From Glossina fuscipes (lineage: Eukaryota; Arthropoda; Insecta; Diptera; Glossinidae), in contig NW_023998415.1 in NCBI RefSeq assembly GCF_014805625.2, positions 30,322,243-30,386,242 of the forward strand: a stretch of 64,000 nucleotides of DNA, given 5' to 3'. Made by a program: the position numbers and the translations under genes. Below the pieces are notes generated by a model. That model ran no database searches, was not told where the DNA came from, and saw nothing but the letters and a program-made list of their open reading frames with translations. Positions 22,201 to 35,260 of the stretch are shown here, piece by piece (position 1 is the first letter of the stretch; each line of letters starts with the position of its first letter).

Positions 22201-23590
22201 CGTTTTTTCTTTTTCTTTTTTTTCAATTTTTTGCTACTCCTTGTGATTAAATAATTAAAAAAAAAAAAAAAGAAATCTCCAACAACTATTATTATGTCTA
22301 GTATAATAAACGTGTATCGTATCTATATTCAGCAATTCAAGCTTTCAAACGACTACTCTTAAGGCCATGAAAACGATACAGTGCACTTGCCGGTACAACA
22401 CTTAAAAATCTCTAGAGATTAGTTTCAACATCGAATGCATACAATTTTCAATTGTTTATAAATTCAATTTACTCGATATCAGTACTAAGCATAACATAGC
22501 CAGCCATGTATTTCCTCTACGTCTCTCTCTCTCTCTCTCTTTCTTTATGGTTTTTTTTTTTTTGTTTTTTTTTCTTGTCTAAAAATAAATACTGAAGATG
22601 CTAGTAGGGCTAGTAAAAATTAAATAAGGTATGGAAAAGTTAAATTTGCAAACGGCAAGGTTAGGTTGAACAACAGAAGAACATGAAAGATCGACACTTT
22701 TAACATTTTTATGACACCATTCCTCTGCCTATATCTATATATGCCTATAGATGGCCAAGTGTCAACACTCATTCTCATTTTCATTTTCATTTGCATTTTC
22801 ATTACGCATACATCATGTTGTGCATATGAGAAAAAAAAAAAAAAAAAACAAATGTGCATTCCCTTATGTACCCATATATGCATACGTATACAGAGATAAG
22901 TGCATGAATGTCTTACTTGTAATTTTTGTTGCAATCAAAGGAGGAGGGAAAAAGTCTCACAATTATTTCTCCAACAAACTGACAGCACTTCTCTACAATT
23001 TGTTAACATTTACATTTATTTCTGTGCATTCCTTTATGTCAATTGTTGTTGTCTGTTGTTGTTTTTTTATTTTTATTTTTTTTTTAGTTTTGTTGTTGTT
23101 ATTATAGTTGCAGTTGTTTGTATTCGACACAAAAAGATTAAAAATAAATCTTCTGTGGCATTTATGAAACGTGTGAATGTGCGAGAGAAAGCCCTCCAGG
23201 TATTGCCATTTTTCTGCTAAATGTATTTCAGAGCATGTTTAACGTTTTGTTATGAAATTAACGCCGACTATGTTGTAAATTATTAACAAAACCATACAAA
23301 GTCAGAGTATTACATACATTTATGATAGTGAATATATATATATGTGCATATGTAAGCCTCTAATATATACGCTATGTTTAATTGATGAACGCTGTGTATG
23401 AGAATTAAATTAAGGAATAATAGAAGCTCCACTACTGATTTATTGCAATTTACGGGCATATTAGCATAAAGCGGCTTGTTTCTTTCCGTCCTTCCTTTGC
23501 TAAAATAGAGGGTCCCACTCTTCTTCGATTCCGCTGGGGCAAAAAGTCTTCTATCTACATAGGCGGCATGACAACCGACTATCTTACGCA
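19294..23590. other. Gene-free AT-rich DNA with weak repeat fragments
   Basis: Around 20985-21000 there is a tggacggacggacgaat block like the R2 core. A CT microsatellite lies at 22522-22541 and A-runs lie near 20574, 22258 and 22832. The open frames between 22620 and 23220 are built from T-rich or A-rich simple sequence. No gene seen. Confidence 0.4.
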
Positions 23591-23593
23591 CAC

Positions 23594-23860
23594 GTTCACG
23601 TTCACAGATGACACAGCCATTGTAAGCGCAAATGCCAACCACATCATGGCGTCAACGTGAATTCCAGAAACCAGATTACCATTCTAGAGCAGAGGCTCCA
23701 AAAATGGCAAAAAAAAACGTTAATTCTGCAAAATGTGTGCATTTATGCTTAGAAACGAAATGTGGGCTACAGCAACTCCCAACTCAACTCAATCAAATAG
23801 CTCGAAACTCACTTATATCGAAATTACTGATGGCTATTAAATTCAGATTATCGTAGCTGT
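23594..23860 (+). mobile_element. Fragment of a non-LTR (jockey-like) reverse transcriptase
   Basis: At 23604-23640 one frame reads TDDTAIVSANANH, close to the YADDTAIxS active-site motif of jockey-clade reverse transcriptases (first residue changed). In another frame, 23660-23710 reads ITILEQRLQKWQKK, like the LQxxLxxxxxWxxK helix that follows the motif in that clade. Two frames are needed within 100 bp, so it is broken. No 5' region, tail or target duplication found. Confidence 0.5.
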
Positions 23861-25067
23861 TAAACTCTAGATTCAGTCTTGATAGTAAAGTACATATGTA
23901 TATAATGCTGTTGTTGAAGCAATCGAATTCCATTATTGGAAACAGTTTCTTCCTCCAACATAGGCAAGTTGCATAGAAGAAAGTCAAGTATGATAACACC
24001 TGCTCCGTGACACATAACTAATTCAAATGTTGAAATGTTGATGTTGTTTCGGTCATAACACACGTAATTAAAGAATGCACCACCAGCCCTAAACCTAAAC
24101 TAAGCGTCCTCTTACTCGCTCTCTTTCCTCATTTAAAACGAATAGTCACCGCAGGCTTAATAAATTGAAACGTCGGCTTATATAAGATGATCTGTGTTGG
24201 CAATGACCTATCAAATGACTTTTAATTGCATATTAGACTTTATTTCTTATTCGTAACTTCGATTCACAGAAAGATTCACCAACCGTCCGAACATTCTAAA
24301 AAACGAAAAATAATTCACTTTATTAACATTGATTGTCGGCAGGAGCAATGTCACATTTCTGATTGTGGAGATATCCTTTACATATCATTAACAGCACTAA
24401 TTAATGCATCTCGCTCGAGAGCTGATGCATCTACGTAATTAAACAAACAATGTCATAAGCATTATCATCACACATTACAATATGCCACGACAACGCATTT
24501 CCCTTCCTGACGCTGTCAAAATAGTAATAAGATTTGAGTCAATGGTTTCGCACAACGTATATTGGTCATCGTTGCATACAATCTGTCAAATCCATAAACT
24601 ACAAAATTCTCCTATGAAATTGTGTATATAAAAAAAAAAAGGACAACGTTTTGCATCCTTCACCAGACTGTATTAACGATAAAAAGACACACTTAAGAGC
24701 CTAGAAATAATATTTTTCTTTATCCTACTTTAAAATGGTAGATTTCATCAGCCCAATCGAAAGCTCTTAGCCACTCTACAACTCTATAACGCTTCTACAA
24801 CATTCGTATCTCTTTAAATAGGGAATGTAACCGACAACTTGCGGTTTTCTGTTCAACTTTTTTCTTACTTCGATTTAATTAGAATTTAAATGTTTACAGT
24901 TTGCAGATTAAAAGAAATTTCTTGATATATATCGTTTCGATGTGGGATAGTACGATAATAATAATTCATTCGAAAGCATATAGATTTTCCACACTTGTTC
25001 CTTACTAGATGCTCTAGTTTTTCTTTTCTAAGCCCATCATTGGAGGATGAGAGGTATATTGAAACGC
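23861..25067. other. Gene-free DNA
   Basis: No repeat, RNA or coding signal recognised, apart from short accidental open frames. Confidence 0.4.
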
Positions 25068-25800
25068 TTGCAACACCCAGACGTAAGCTTGAGAGACCCC
25101 ATACAATATGTAGGTATATGGATTTGGTCAACATAAAATTCTAAATTAATTTAAGCTTGTCCGTCTATCTGCCTATTCGCCTGTCCGCCGATATAATATC
25201 TATCGTAAACATTTTATTGGGCATAAAAATGGAGAGGAAGTTCTTGCACGCAGGTTAACATTGAAAATGAGCCAAATCGGTCAATAGATAACCCTATACG
25301 TATCACGTAAACTGAGAAAACCTCTGTGTTCTAATAACAATAAAAAGTTGTTTTTTTTTGCAGATAAACCTAAAAAAATGGGAGTGTATATTCTATGGGC
25401 GCCGCTGTAGTATCTGTGCAAAAATGGAAAAAATTGGCTACGCCTGTCCAGTATTATAGAGTATCAAAATTTTCTTTCTTTTTCTTTCTTTCAATTACAA
25501 CGCGTGAAATCAGAGTTACAGGACCCCATCAAACATGTAAATTCTTGAGCAGTTAGAATTTCGGGATGTATCTAAATCTCGCCACCTGTTCATCTCTCCA
25601 TCTGTCCGTCTGCCCAACTATATAGTTATCTGCAATCAATATCCTTTCGTTCGCACAAATGAATCTATCGCTTACAAAATTTGCCAAATAACTTGAAACG
25701 GACCCATGTAGGTCAAAGGACACCTCTATAATCCAACAAAAACTAAGAACAACCGCGCTTTCCTCGCTTTTTACTCGTTACTCCTTATTTAAAATTTTTA
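25068..25800 (+). mobile_element. DINE-1-like element, copy D1, with two core units
   Basis: Starts with ttgcaacacccagacgtaag, then 'ccccatac', then 'ttaatttaagcttgtccgtc', then 'gaagttcttgcacgcaggtt', then 'attgaaaatgagccaaatcg' and 'acgtaaactgagaaaacctc'. A second, diverged unit follows from about 25505 (ccccatcaaacatgtaaatt, then ctccatctgtccgtctgccc, then aaggacacctctataatcc). The same order is found in D3 and D5. It has no coding capacity. Confidence 0.75.
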
Positions 25801-26134
25801 TTCCTTAAAAATAGAAAAAAAAAAAAAACAGCCTCACCCATCATTTAATTTTTTCCTTTCTTTTAGTCTTTCTTACGATGACGCTGGCGCTGATGTGCAT
25901 AAAAGATGCGTTCACAGCCGTTTATAATAATTTGCATAGGAATCGAACATTGCCTCCTATTTCCCTTTCTTAGCGAAACCTAATGCACATGTGATTTTAT
26001 ACGTTTTTCTCGGATAGTTTTTCTGAATGAGGAAATAAATGGAAAACAAAAAAAAAAAAAAAAGCCAATTTTATTTTTAAGCCAACACAGGCATGCAACT
26101 TTACAATACTTATGTTTATATGGTTATGCATGTG

Positions 26135-26136
<2 letters not shown>

Positions 26137-26172
<36 letters not shown>

Positions 26173-26182
26173 TATATATATC
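26137..26182. repeat. (TA)n microsatellite
   Basis: About 45 bp of nearly pure TA with one interruption. Confidence 0.95.
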
Positions 26183-28263
26183 ACGGGTGTGTGTTGTCAG
26201 TAAACAATATCTGTTTTTTTATTTACGTTTGCAGACATGATAGGAAAGCTATTTCAGTTCATGTCTAAACTGCTTTCGGACGTGTGCCCAGTAGTTGCCC
26301 CCTCACTCTTGTCCTGTCATATTCTCGCTTACATTAATGGGTTCATGTAGTAACAGATTAAGTTCATTTAGTTTGTTGACATATTATAATACGGGCATGT
26401 GTGCATGTGCGTATGGGTTTATGCAATAGTTTATATTAAAAAATACGATTTTTTATTTTATTTTTTTTTTTTTAAAACATTTTGAAATACATTGTATGTG
26501 AGATGACAGAAAAAAAAAAAACCTTTTAAAAGGTTGATAATTTAAAAAAAAAAAAGGAAAGAAAAAAAATTTTTTTTTTGTTGTAAAATTTATTTCAATA
26601 AAAACGGAACGGTACGGTACAAACGAACAAAAAATAAAAAGAAGAAAGCTATGCCATATTTCGACAAAGAATGGTTAAAAAAGTAAACAAAGGAAAATGA
26701 CTTTAAAATCAAGTAAAGAGTGGAAAAAAAAAACGAGAGAAAAAATTAGGTCAAATGGCGGTACATTCATTGTTCCCTTCGAGGTGAAGGGTAGCTTTCG
26801 AAAAAACCCTTTTTAATATTAATTTGTTAATTTGTTAAGGGCACGGCGCAGATTCAATTGAGAGAACACTAGAGAACCGATTTAACAATCTATTAACAGA
26901 CTCACTCTATATTTTTTTCCTCAGGCAATTGAATTTCAAAGAATTCCTGCGACATTTCCAAAAATATATATAGGACTTCTATGGGATTCCTATCGAATAA
27001 GGCATAATCGATATTGATTGATCGATCAATTGTGATTTGTGCGTATTGAACCTTTATAAATGAATAGTTTTTTCGCTTGTTGATCTGTATGATTGCCATA
27101 AAATTACGTAACTTAAACAGTAAGTCACTGATTAATGAAAAAAAAAAAAAAAACACACAGACGTTCTAGAAGATGTCAGAGCTCTTTTCACAACAATTTC
27201 GCGGCGCAAAGCGGGGTGAAGCGTTGGATTGGAACCCGATTGTCCCTCTTCTCCCCTTATGAAAATTGGTTGCTTCTGTTATCCTTACCGTCATTTGAGA
27301 AGCGTAGATTTATTCTTGCTTGTTTCCTTCTCAATCAAAATAATAATATTGACTTGCCCGCATTATCCCTAACCGCTTCTCTAGGCATTTTATCTTGATT
27401 AACCTTAGTCAATATATAGAGACAATTATGAGCTCTTTAAACCGCTCAGAGTTGTTTGTAGAAATCTAAATCACTCCTATCACTTAGTCTCATTATCGGA
27501 CACTGGTCTATTAAAGCAACTTTGCTTAATACGTGCGATTTACCTACGTCGTACTTAAACTGACATTGCATTCTTGGTATCTCAATGCTGTTTTTATTTC
27601 GTGTTGTTAATGTGTTGATTGCCAAGCTTATATATGTTTGCAATTGTTTGGGGGGTTCAATTGCAACCTGGATCCGTTCTTGTTGCGGGAACGCTTCTGT
27701 GCTAGCTGTGTACATGCATTTCTTTTTTCCTTCTCTTTTTATTTATTTACACATGAATTATTATTATTATTAAATTATTAACTTATTTTTAACTTACTTT
27801 ATTTATATTATTCTTCTTTTTTCATCTTCCTTTTTAATACAATTAATCTAAGATTTACTCTTAAAACATAATGAATTCGAGTGTAAGTTTGTTTAGTTGA
27901 ATTTGAAGTGATGCAAGGCCGTTTGTTGATATTTAACTGAAATAGATTAACAAAAATCTTAAAGGGCATATAAAATAATTTATAGTTTTAAATTATAAAT
28001 TATGTCTCGATGGCCGTGAAAGGTATTGATCTATTATTTCTGGAACTGATGCTGCGTCAAAATAGTTCCAAAAACAATCCACAATATGTTTGGATGTGCG
28101 TTTGACTCTCTCACTGAGACAATAGATTGACAATGGCAATATGAAGTTCAACAAATTGTTGAACAGACAATGCGAAGCGTGATTATCGCTTTAAGTCTTT
28201 CAGCGACATTCAGCTCACAACGTTTCGTCTAGCGTTCACGGGCCTTGTTCAAACGAATCAAGC
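26183..28263. other. Gene-free AT-rich DNA
   Basis: Dense A- and T-runs between 26450 and 26760. Short open frames at 26902-27156, 27135-27398 and 27446-27773 have no recognisable domains. Confidence 0.4.
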
Positions 28264-28485
28264 CTAGGTAAACAGATAGGGTCTTGTTCTTTTTATTATT
28301 TGTGGTACATTGCACAGTTTTATTGGATTCGAAACAGAGTTAGTTACTTCAAATAAAAATCTTCCGCGCGACTTTGCTGGTATTCGCAATCTTGAGGATA
28401 AAAAGAAGTCAAACAAACCGTAATAATGTTCGTAAATTTTCTTTCGAATTTCTTTAATATCATCATATTGCAACTGCATAAGCAC
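28264..28485 (-). other. Open frame of uncertain status next to mariner debris
   Basis: A 73-codon frame on the - strand reads QLQYDDIKEIRKKIYEHYYG and continues through FLSSRLRIPAKSRGRFLFE to a TAG. The composition is protein-like, but there is no recognised domain and no convincing splice signals. It may be chance or a piece of an old element. Confidence 0.2.
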
Positions 28486-28567
28486 ATTATATTCTTTATG
28501 TGTTAATAATACTTAAAAGTTTCTTTACCATCATCATCGCATCCATGGCGTCTAGAGAGACTGAGAA

Positions 28568-28619
28568 GTGTTTATGTCTCTACATATATGTAGAGACATA
28601 AATGTAGAGACATAAACAC
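28568..28619. repeat. Three-armed inverted repeat
   Basis: GTGTTTATGTCTCTACA (28568-28584) is the perfect reverse complement of 28603-28619 (17 bp). The segment between them, 28588-28602, is a second perfect partner for 28571-28585 (15 bp, 2-nt loop). One left arm can therefore pair with either of two tandem right arms. It lies about 80 bp from the mariner relic. Confidence 0.9.
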
Positions 28620-28699
28620 ATGGTTTCTGTTAATAAAAAGTTTTATTAGGTGCTTGCATGTATTTTGATCATTTTTTCCCTTGAAAAAGGGACTCAGAA

Positions 28700-29345
28700 T
28701 ATTTTAGACCATTTTCCCCGACTTTTTCCCATCTACCTAAAGAACGATACTAGTTTGGTAACGATCCCGTCATCAACCCCTTTTGCGCGCTCTTTGATAA
28801 CTCTTGCCACATGTGGCCGAGCGTTGCCATGCAAGGCAACGCTATTAACCGATATTGCTGGCCTTTTCTTGCGACAATATATCGTTGCATTTGTTGAATT
28901 GACATCTGTAGACATCTGCAGTAGCAGTTTCAGTCGGTTTTAGCAGCTCGTAAGACAGTACATCTTGCACAGCAAAACTATATGGCTGGGAATATTCCGC
29001 TTGAATATCATAATATGCTGCAGAAAACCCTTCTTTTTTGCTGGTCAAAAACCCACCGATATTGAAGTAGTTAAAAAAGACATTTTCAGTCAATTCGTAT
29101 GATAGGTATTTTTCCTTCTTTTGAACCTGTCTGGAAACATTTAATTCATCACTGCTACGCTGTTCAAAAGTTCTTCGAGAGTTTGAACTGAGCTTTCGTC
29201 CAATAAGTCTTGCAATTCATTGTCTTCGCATTTTCTTGGTCCTTCAACGGACAATTGTGCTATGATGGAGTAGCATTAAGCTTCCGAACGTGTTTGGTGA
29301 GTTTCGGCAGCAGATTTCTTCAAATTAATCAACAAAAGTAATAAA
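28700..29345 (-). mobile_element. Mariner-family transposase relic (relic B)
   Basis: Read on the - strand, from 29345 down: AAETHQTRSEA, then GPRKCEDNELQDLLDESS and TLEELLNS (29313-29155, the helix-turn-helix end), then a broken stretch, then DVLSYELLKPTETATADVYR (about 28960-28910, the region before the second catalytic residue), then HGNARPHVA (about 28831-28805), the equivalent of the HDNARPH motif. In that motif the catalytic Asp is replaced by Gly (codon 28828-28826). Stops and frame changes interrupt it. It belongs to the mariner family; the subfamily is not certain. No terminal inverted repeats were located. Confidence 0.85.
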
Positions 29346-31229
29346 CGGCAAAAATGCAATAGCGTCCGCTTACACTGAATAACTTAATAATACTGAATGA
29401 AAAAGTGTTACTTTATGCAGAGAAAGGTTAAATCATCGAATTTGATCGTTTTGTGTATTGATATCTCGCATCACTTTCTCATTTTCACCAGTAGATGTCG
29501 CTGATCAATATACATGCAAGTACTTATTATAATTAAAACTTAAACTATTTATTTTTAGTTACATTAAAAAAAAAAGATATAAACAAAGGTAGTAGAAAGT
29601 ACTAAACCGGGTCTCTGCACCTCTTTATATTTCCATATTTTTAACAGCGTTTCTACGTACGGTTATTTCGTTGAATCACTTCGTTGTTTACGATCTTGGA
29701 TTGCTTTCTTCAGTGTTACGCTTACTCTTTACCCAAATCTTCATAATTTCTCTTAATTTATTTTCTTTACGGTCAACCGAATGGATTGCGATAGCTTTTA
29801 AATAATTTACTTACAATATATTTTTACAAGTACTATCACTCAAATAAACTCAGCAGTATTTCGGCTTATCTTTAGTCTATGGAAGCAACAATTTGTTTGC
29901 AGTGTCCGATTGATGGTTAATTCAATGCTATTATGGTATAGCTATCCACGATTGTATGAATAAATATATCTGGTTTCTCCAGTGTAGTTCAGACCACTAG
30001 CTTAACCGATAAGGTAGTTTACCCACGTTAAACTAAAAAGAGACATCGGTATGATGGTTTTATTTAAATTCGACGCTTGTACCTTTAATAATTTTTTCAC
30101 AATTTGTATACGACTATCATTCACTGCAACTGTGAATGTTATCTACAAAATACCTAAAAAGCCATAATCGCCCCGAAAATAACTCATAGTATTTGCATAT
30201 TGGCTTAAACGACAAATCCGCTTAAAATGGATAAAATACTTGACGTTCATCGTATATTTATTCGAAGCGATAACTAACCAAAATACCAAAAAAGTTTTTA
30301 TATAAATGCATACGCTTCCAAAAAACTTATCTTTCATCTACCAGTTCACAAACACTTAAATATATGCTAACAATTTAAAATGTCCATAGCTAAGCATATT
30401 TCCAATCGATCGAATTTGGTTTATATTTAAGTTAGCACAAAGCAACACACATATAGTTAGTTGTACGTCGATTTCTTGACTACTACAATTTTTTCGGTAA
30501 GATTGGTTTCGAGTTTTTTTCTTCTTCTTTCAGTTCACCGAAATATAAGTAACTGCAAGAAACTCTTACAAAAAAAGCTTAAGTTTTCGGTTATCGGTCA
30601 AAGTTCTTTAACACTTGAAAACGTGTACTTTGAATTGCGAATACCGTCTAGATGTGGAACTCAATTTATCCATTCTCTCATTTGTAATATTATTTAGCCT
30701 TAAAACTGAAACGAGAGATAGTTTTGTTTCTCTTGAGTGAACTTAAACCGAATAACTTAGCTATCGTTGACCTTCTATGTCATGCTTTTAAGAACGCGTA
30801 GTAGAAGAAATTCCTCGGATAATAAGTTAATACGATTTCCTTTAGCATAGACTACCGAAAGTCTTACATTTTTTCGATCCTCAATTGCGTGGATGGTTTA
30901 GCATTTTTGTCAGCACAATAGCCACTATTCAATTTAAAGCCTAATCCGTTCAAGGTTTATATTGCTATTTTTGTAGATACAATAAAATTGCCGTCCTCTT
31001 ATAAACTTAAGCCATACAGTGTTCAACGTGCTCGCTTAAGGGAACACTCGTTTTTTAAATTCTACCTTTTGCCTCACAATTCCTCCAATCTTCTCGGCAC
31101 CTTACAAGTCTTGTTTGATATCCATATACTACATTCATGTATACATCACTTATTTTGATTTGAATTTGCGAACTAAAGTGTACGGTGTATGTATAATTTG
31201 AAATCTATACCGACTTTCTTTGACTGCAA

Positions 31230-31265
<36 letters not shown>

Positions 31266-31689
31266 AATCTTATAAAAAGTTCAAAAGTTAAGCGAAGCAA
31301 ATAAAATCGCACGATAATCCAGTATGCACACGTATTCAAATCTCTAGAAAGCTTATTGTGGCCTGATGCACGATAAAATTTCTGCTTTATTATGACATCC
31401 GGCTGTGAGTGTAAAAACCATTCATTCCGTTCCTGTCGTCTTAAAACTGTAAAATTTCTTTAGAAAAAAAAAAAGCTTCCTGTCCAGCAATGATAATAAT
31501 AATTTATGCTTACCTTATGTTTCTATTTAACGAATAGTTGACATCATTTTTAAGGCAAAATTTTAAAAATGCTTATAAAACTTGAAAATTTAAATATGAT
31601 AGGAAAATGAAAAAAAATTTAAAAAATGTGGATAAAAACTGGGGACTGTAGTGAGCTGCGACCAATCATTAAATAAGGTCTTAGTAGCT
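29346..31689. other. Gene-free AT-rich DNA
   Basis: Contains a (TA)n tract at about 31233-31260. No genes or recognisable element proteins on either strand. Confidence 0.4.
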
Positions 31690-31860
31690 GAAAAAATTTT
31701 CCGATTTGTACCATTTTCAGTGTATCAAATTTCATCAAAATATATGAAAAATTGCGGCCTATAGGTTCAGCACAAAAAAAAAAAAACGAGACGGACGGAT
31801 GGAGAGACAAGGTCAGATTCAGAAAATGATTTCTGAATCGAATAAATGCCAAATCGATAA
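31690..31860 (-). repeat. Dispersed repeat R2, core fragment
   Basis: Contains gtgtatcaaatttcatcaaa, ggcctatagg, gagacggacggatggagaga and gatttctgaatcga, the shared order of R2 copies read in reverse complement. Compare 61340-61430 and 55530-55600. Confidence 0.65.
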
Positions 31861-32879
31861 ACTAAGCACTCCTGGGTCTTTAATGAAAGAACGGAAACAG
31901 ATGTGAAAGTGAAGCGCAAATCTAATGCAGCCTCCCCGGTCGATAATAAGTACAAAGAATCATTAAACCGAGATATGGGTCAAGATTAATGTAGTGCTCT
32001 CATTCCTTTTTTCTAAAACTATATCATTCATACGCCATGTTGTACATAAAGTCAAGTTATAATTGACTTGCGTGTCCTTTTAACTTTCTGAGTTTCCCTA
32101 ATTGCTTCAGGTGACGGCATATGTCTTATTAATTAACATTGTTTACCTCCAATATTTCGTTTTAAATGTTGTCGAAAAGACAGAATCGATTTTAAGGGTC
32201 GGTTCTTCCTTATGGACGGCAAACAAACCAATGACAAGCCAATTTCACTTATCGAACCTTGACCATTTACAATTCCCATAATAAGTATGTACTTCTTCAC
32301 TCTATTTTAGAGGTGTTGAATAATGGCTTAATAAAATGTTCAATACACAAAAAAGTTGTGTGGAGGCTAACTGAGCAAAAAGCGTTTCCTCCTGCGGCTT
32401 ATATAGAAGATAAGCACGAGCATGGATTTCGCTTACTTGTATCGGAAGTTGTTTATAATTCGACCTAATGGAAAACAAAATCAAGTAAAAACATTATACT
32501 TGTGTAATGCCGATCGTTAATAAACCCTACAGCAAATTACTTACTAAAAGTCTTCGTTTATTTTTGTGATTAAAATATAATACTTGTTCATAAGTAAGAA
32601 ATACTTTTCATGATAATTCTTTTATGCAGGAAAACCTAAAACGTTGACTAACGTCATCCAAATTTTAATTCTTAGACTCCTTATTAAAGGTATGATTATA
32701 TTTTAGCTATTTTCGTGATAAAGACTTTGCTGCTGTTTTAATATTACAGAGTAAGCCTATACGGGATGTGGTTACAATAATATACCTGCGCGGTCCACTC
32801 GATTTCAATGTCAAATTACTATTGGGGACCAAATTACATCACAAAATATTCAAAAATAAATCTTTTTGTTATGTGAAAG

Positions 32880-33060
32880 CTTACGTTATACGCTATAGGG
32901 TGCAATAAGTGGACGTACATGATCCAAATATGGCGTAATTCATTTTTAGGTTGAACCCAAAACACAAATATCGGACAAACCGACGGGCAGAAAAGCGTAA
33001 ATTGTGTAACGGAACGATTCTGAATTGATCGATATTATAAAAGTCAAATCTATCTTAAGC
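32880..33060 (-). repeat. Dispersed repeat R2, core fragment
   Basis: cggacaaaccgacgggcaga followed by gattctgaattgatcgatat matches the R2 core in reverse complement. Edges are approximate. Confidence 0.55.
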
Positions 33061-33214
33061 ACTTGTCGATGTTACATACGTCCGCACAAACTAAGTGTAC
33101 ACAGTACCACAAGTAGGGCGGGCCCTAATCAATATTCTAAACGTAGACCAGAAGCGTCATTTTAGAGCGTATATGCTTTTCGAGCACGTTTTGACACCCA
33201 TCACCTACAAGTTA

Positions 33215-33560
33215 ATGATATTTTCATTTCGTCAAAATCTCTGCAACGTCCAAGAGGAGTTTTCAGAGATCCTATAAGGTATATATATATATATATATAT
33301 TCTTGATAAGTATGAAATTTTGAACTGATCAAGGCACGTTTCCCCGCTCAACTATCCGTCTGCAGTAAGGTTTGCTCTTTCTGCATACATTATAATATCA
33401 ACTTGTCGAAAGTTTTCGAAAACACAAAGGTTTTAAAGTTACCAGTGTTACCGGTGAAGCAAACACGTCGGACAACTTGTCTATAGTTTTTTTTTTTTTT
33501 AAACAAAAGTAATGGGTATAGATGACTCGGCCATAGCCGAACATAATTTTCTTACTTATT
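33215..33560 (+). mobile_element. DINE-1-like element, copy D2 (internally deleted)
   Basis: The 5' part reads tttcgtcaaaatctctgcaa, then 'gatcctataaggtatatat', then 'attcttgataagtatgaaat' and 'ctatccgtctgcagtaagg'. The 3' end reads aatgggtatagatgactcgg then ccatagccgaac and ttttcttacttatt, sharing its terminal hairpin and last bases with D5. The middle blocks present in D5 are missing. Confidence 0.7.
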
Positions 33561-34811
33561 ATTTATACTAAACGAGTACATGTGACCATACATGTTATTG
33601 ACAAGTTTATTAAGTTGTTATTGCTATTGGTTGGAAATTGAAGTTGGTGTGATAGGAATATTTTGATTACAAAGAGGTTAATAAGAAAAGTTTTAATACA
33701 CAAGAGCTACTGAATAACTTATTAAGATGATGATTCAATTAAAATACAGTTTTATTAAGCTAAGAGTACTAAGTAAAATAAGAAGGAAAGGAAAAGTTAA
33801 GAAAAAAGTTCACATATTTTTTAAAAGTGTCATACTATATGAAAGTATGACGAAACAAATATTAATTTACTATGATAATCGACCTAGAGGAAAATAATTA
33901 AAAAGTAATATAAAGAGTTTGAGACCAATCTTGGATGACACTAGCATGACAGCCATTCTTCACTAAAACCCTATAGACTATTTATAATTATGTAAACTCT
34001 AAAGGATCTCATATTATCAATTGCAGGAGCGATGCATGATTTATAAGACATGACTTGAAATTTTTATTGACAGATCTCTTTAAATAGGTATTTAAAATAT
34101 AGCAAAACAGTTGTTGAAATTGCAATGGGTTTCGTTAATATTTGAAAGAATTAACAAAAATATAACATGAAGGGGTTTATAAAGCTTCACCGTAAAAATA
34201 GGTTCGAGGAATCAGATAGCCCTATATATATATATATAGGAACAAGTGACGAGTTTTCCAATTTTCAAAATAATACGATTTTTTTTACACTATCATTAGC
34301 TCATGGCTTATAAACAGCAGCCATTTCAATAGATGAGCAAACAATTTACGCAACCTTGTTAAGGATTTCCTGCCGTTTACGTCTTTTAATGAGAACACAA
34401 TGAAAAGAAAAAACTAAGTTTTCATACTCCCTACAGTAGAATATATGGGGAAAGTTTGTGAGTATGTTGTAAAGAACTAAGAACGTAGAGCTGTTCTCGG
34501 TTTACGTTGCGCTGTAAGCGTTCATTTCGACCGATTTCGCTCATTTCCAATACTAACCTGTGTGCAAAAGCTTCTAATCCTTCTGTCGAATTTGAATGCG
34601 ATATCTGTGCTTGCGTTAACGAGAGAGAGCGTGTAGCATAGATATTATTTGGATGGGCAGATGGATAAAACAAGGAGATGGATTCCTAACTTGATGGTGT
34701 GCGTAAGAATATACAGCATAACTTTGGGATGGATGCCCCATAATATTAGATGGGAGTGGCCGACTTTTTCCATTTTTATATAAATATATTAGAGAATTGC
34801 CGATAAAGTAT
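33561..34811. other. Gene-free AT-rich DNA
   Basis: No repeat or gene recognised apart from short TA tracts. Confidence 0.4.
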
Positions 34812-35260
34812 TTTTACGGAAATCGAAAATCCAGTCCATTCCGGATAATTAATTTTCCCAAATAATAAATTCCTTACAGAGGGAAAAAACTAAATGCAAA
34901 TTCGCGGCGCGCCAGCCACCTGCCGGCCGAGGAAAACGATTAGCGGAAATGCAGATTAACGGATTAGAAATGAAGCCATGAAATTAGGTAAGAGTAATAT
35001 GCTCGTAACAATGTATATAAATATACGGAATATGTACGGAAGGCAGAGTTAGTCGGACAAGAACATTTGAGTCGAAAAAGAATATTAGAGTTGAGAAGTC
35101 AAGAGTACCGCCAAAGTAAAATGTAAATAGTTCTACCCTAAAACCAAATTGATTGCAAATAAAAGAGTCTTGTAGTGACAAAGTGAAGTATATTTCTCTT
35201 GAAAAGAATATCCACGACCTAGTGATACGAGTCCTATCTTAGAAAAGGGAATTTCATAAG
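34812..35260 (+). mobile_element. Solo LTR, copy LTR-A
   Basis: Aligns along its length to LTR-B at 38221-38632, in the same orientation. Shared blocks: aaatccagt near the start, aataataaattcc, gaaaacgatt.gcggaaa, atgtatataaatata (promoter-like TATA at 35013-35022), agttagtcgg.caagaacatt, aaaagaatatcc.cga and agtgatacg, ending gaatttcata. The terminal bases are worn compared with LTR-B. No primer-binding site follows. It is clearly diverged from LTR-B, so the two are not ends of one recent insertion. Confidence 0.75.

Noticed and set aside
22711..23220. Several overlapping + strand open frames
   Set aside because: They consist mainly of Phe, Lys and Val/Cys codons from T-, A- and TTG-rich simple sequence.
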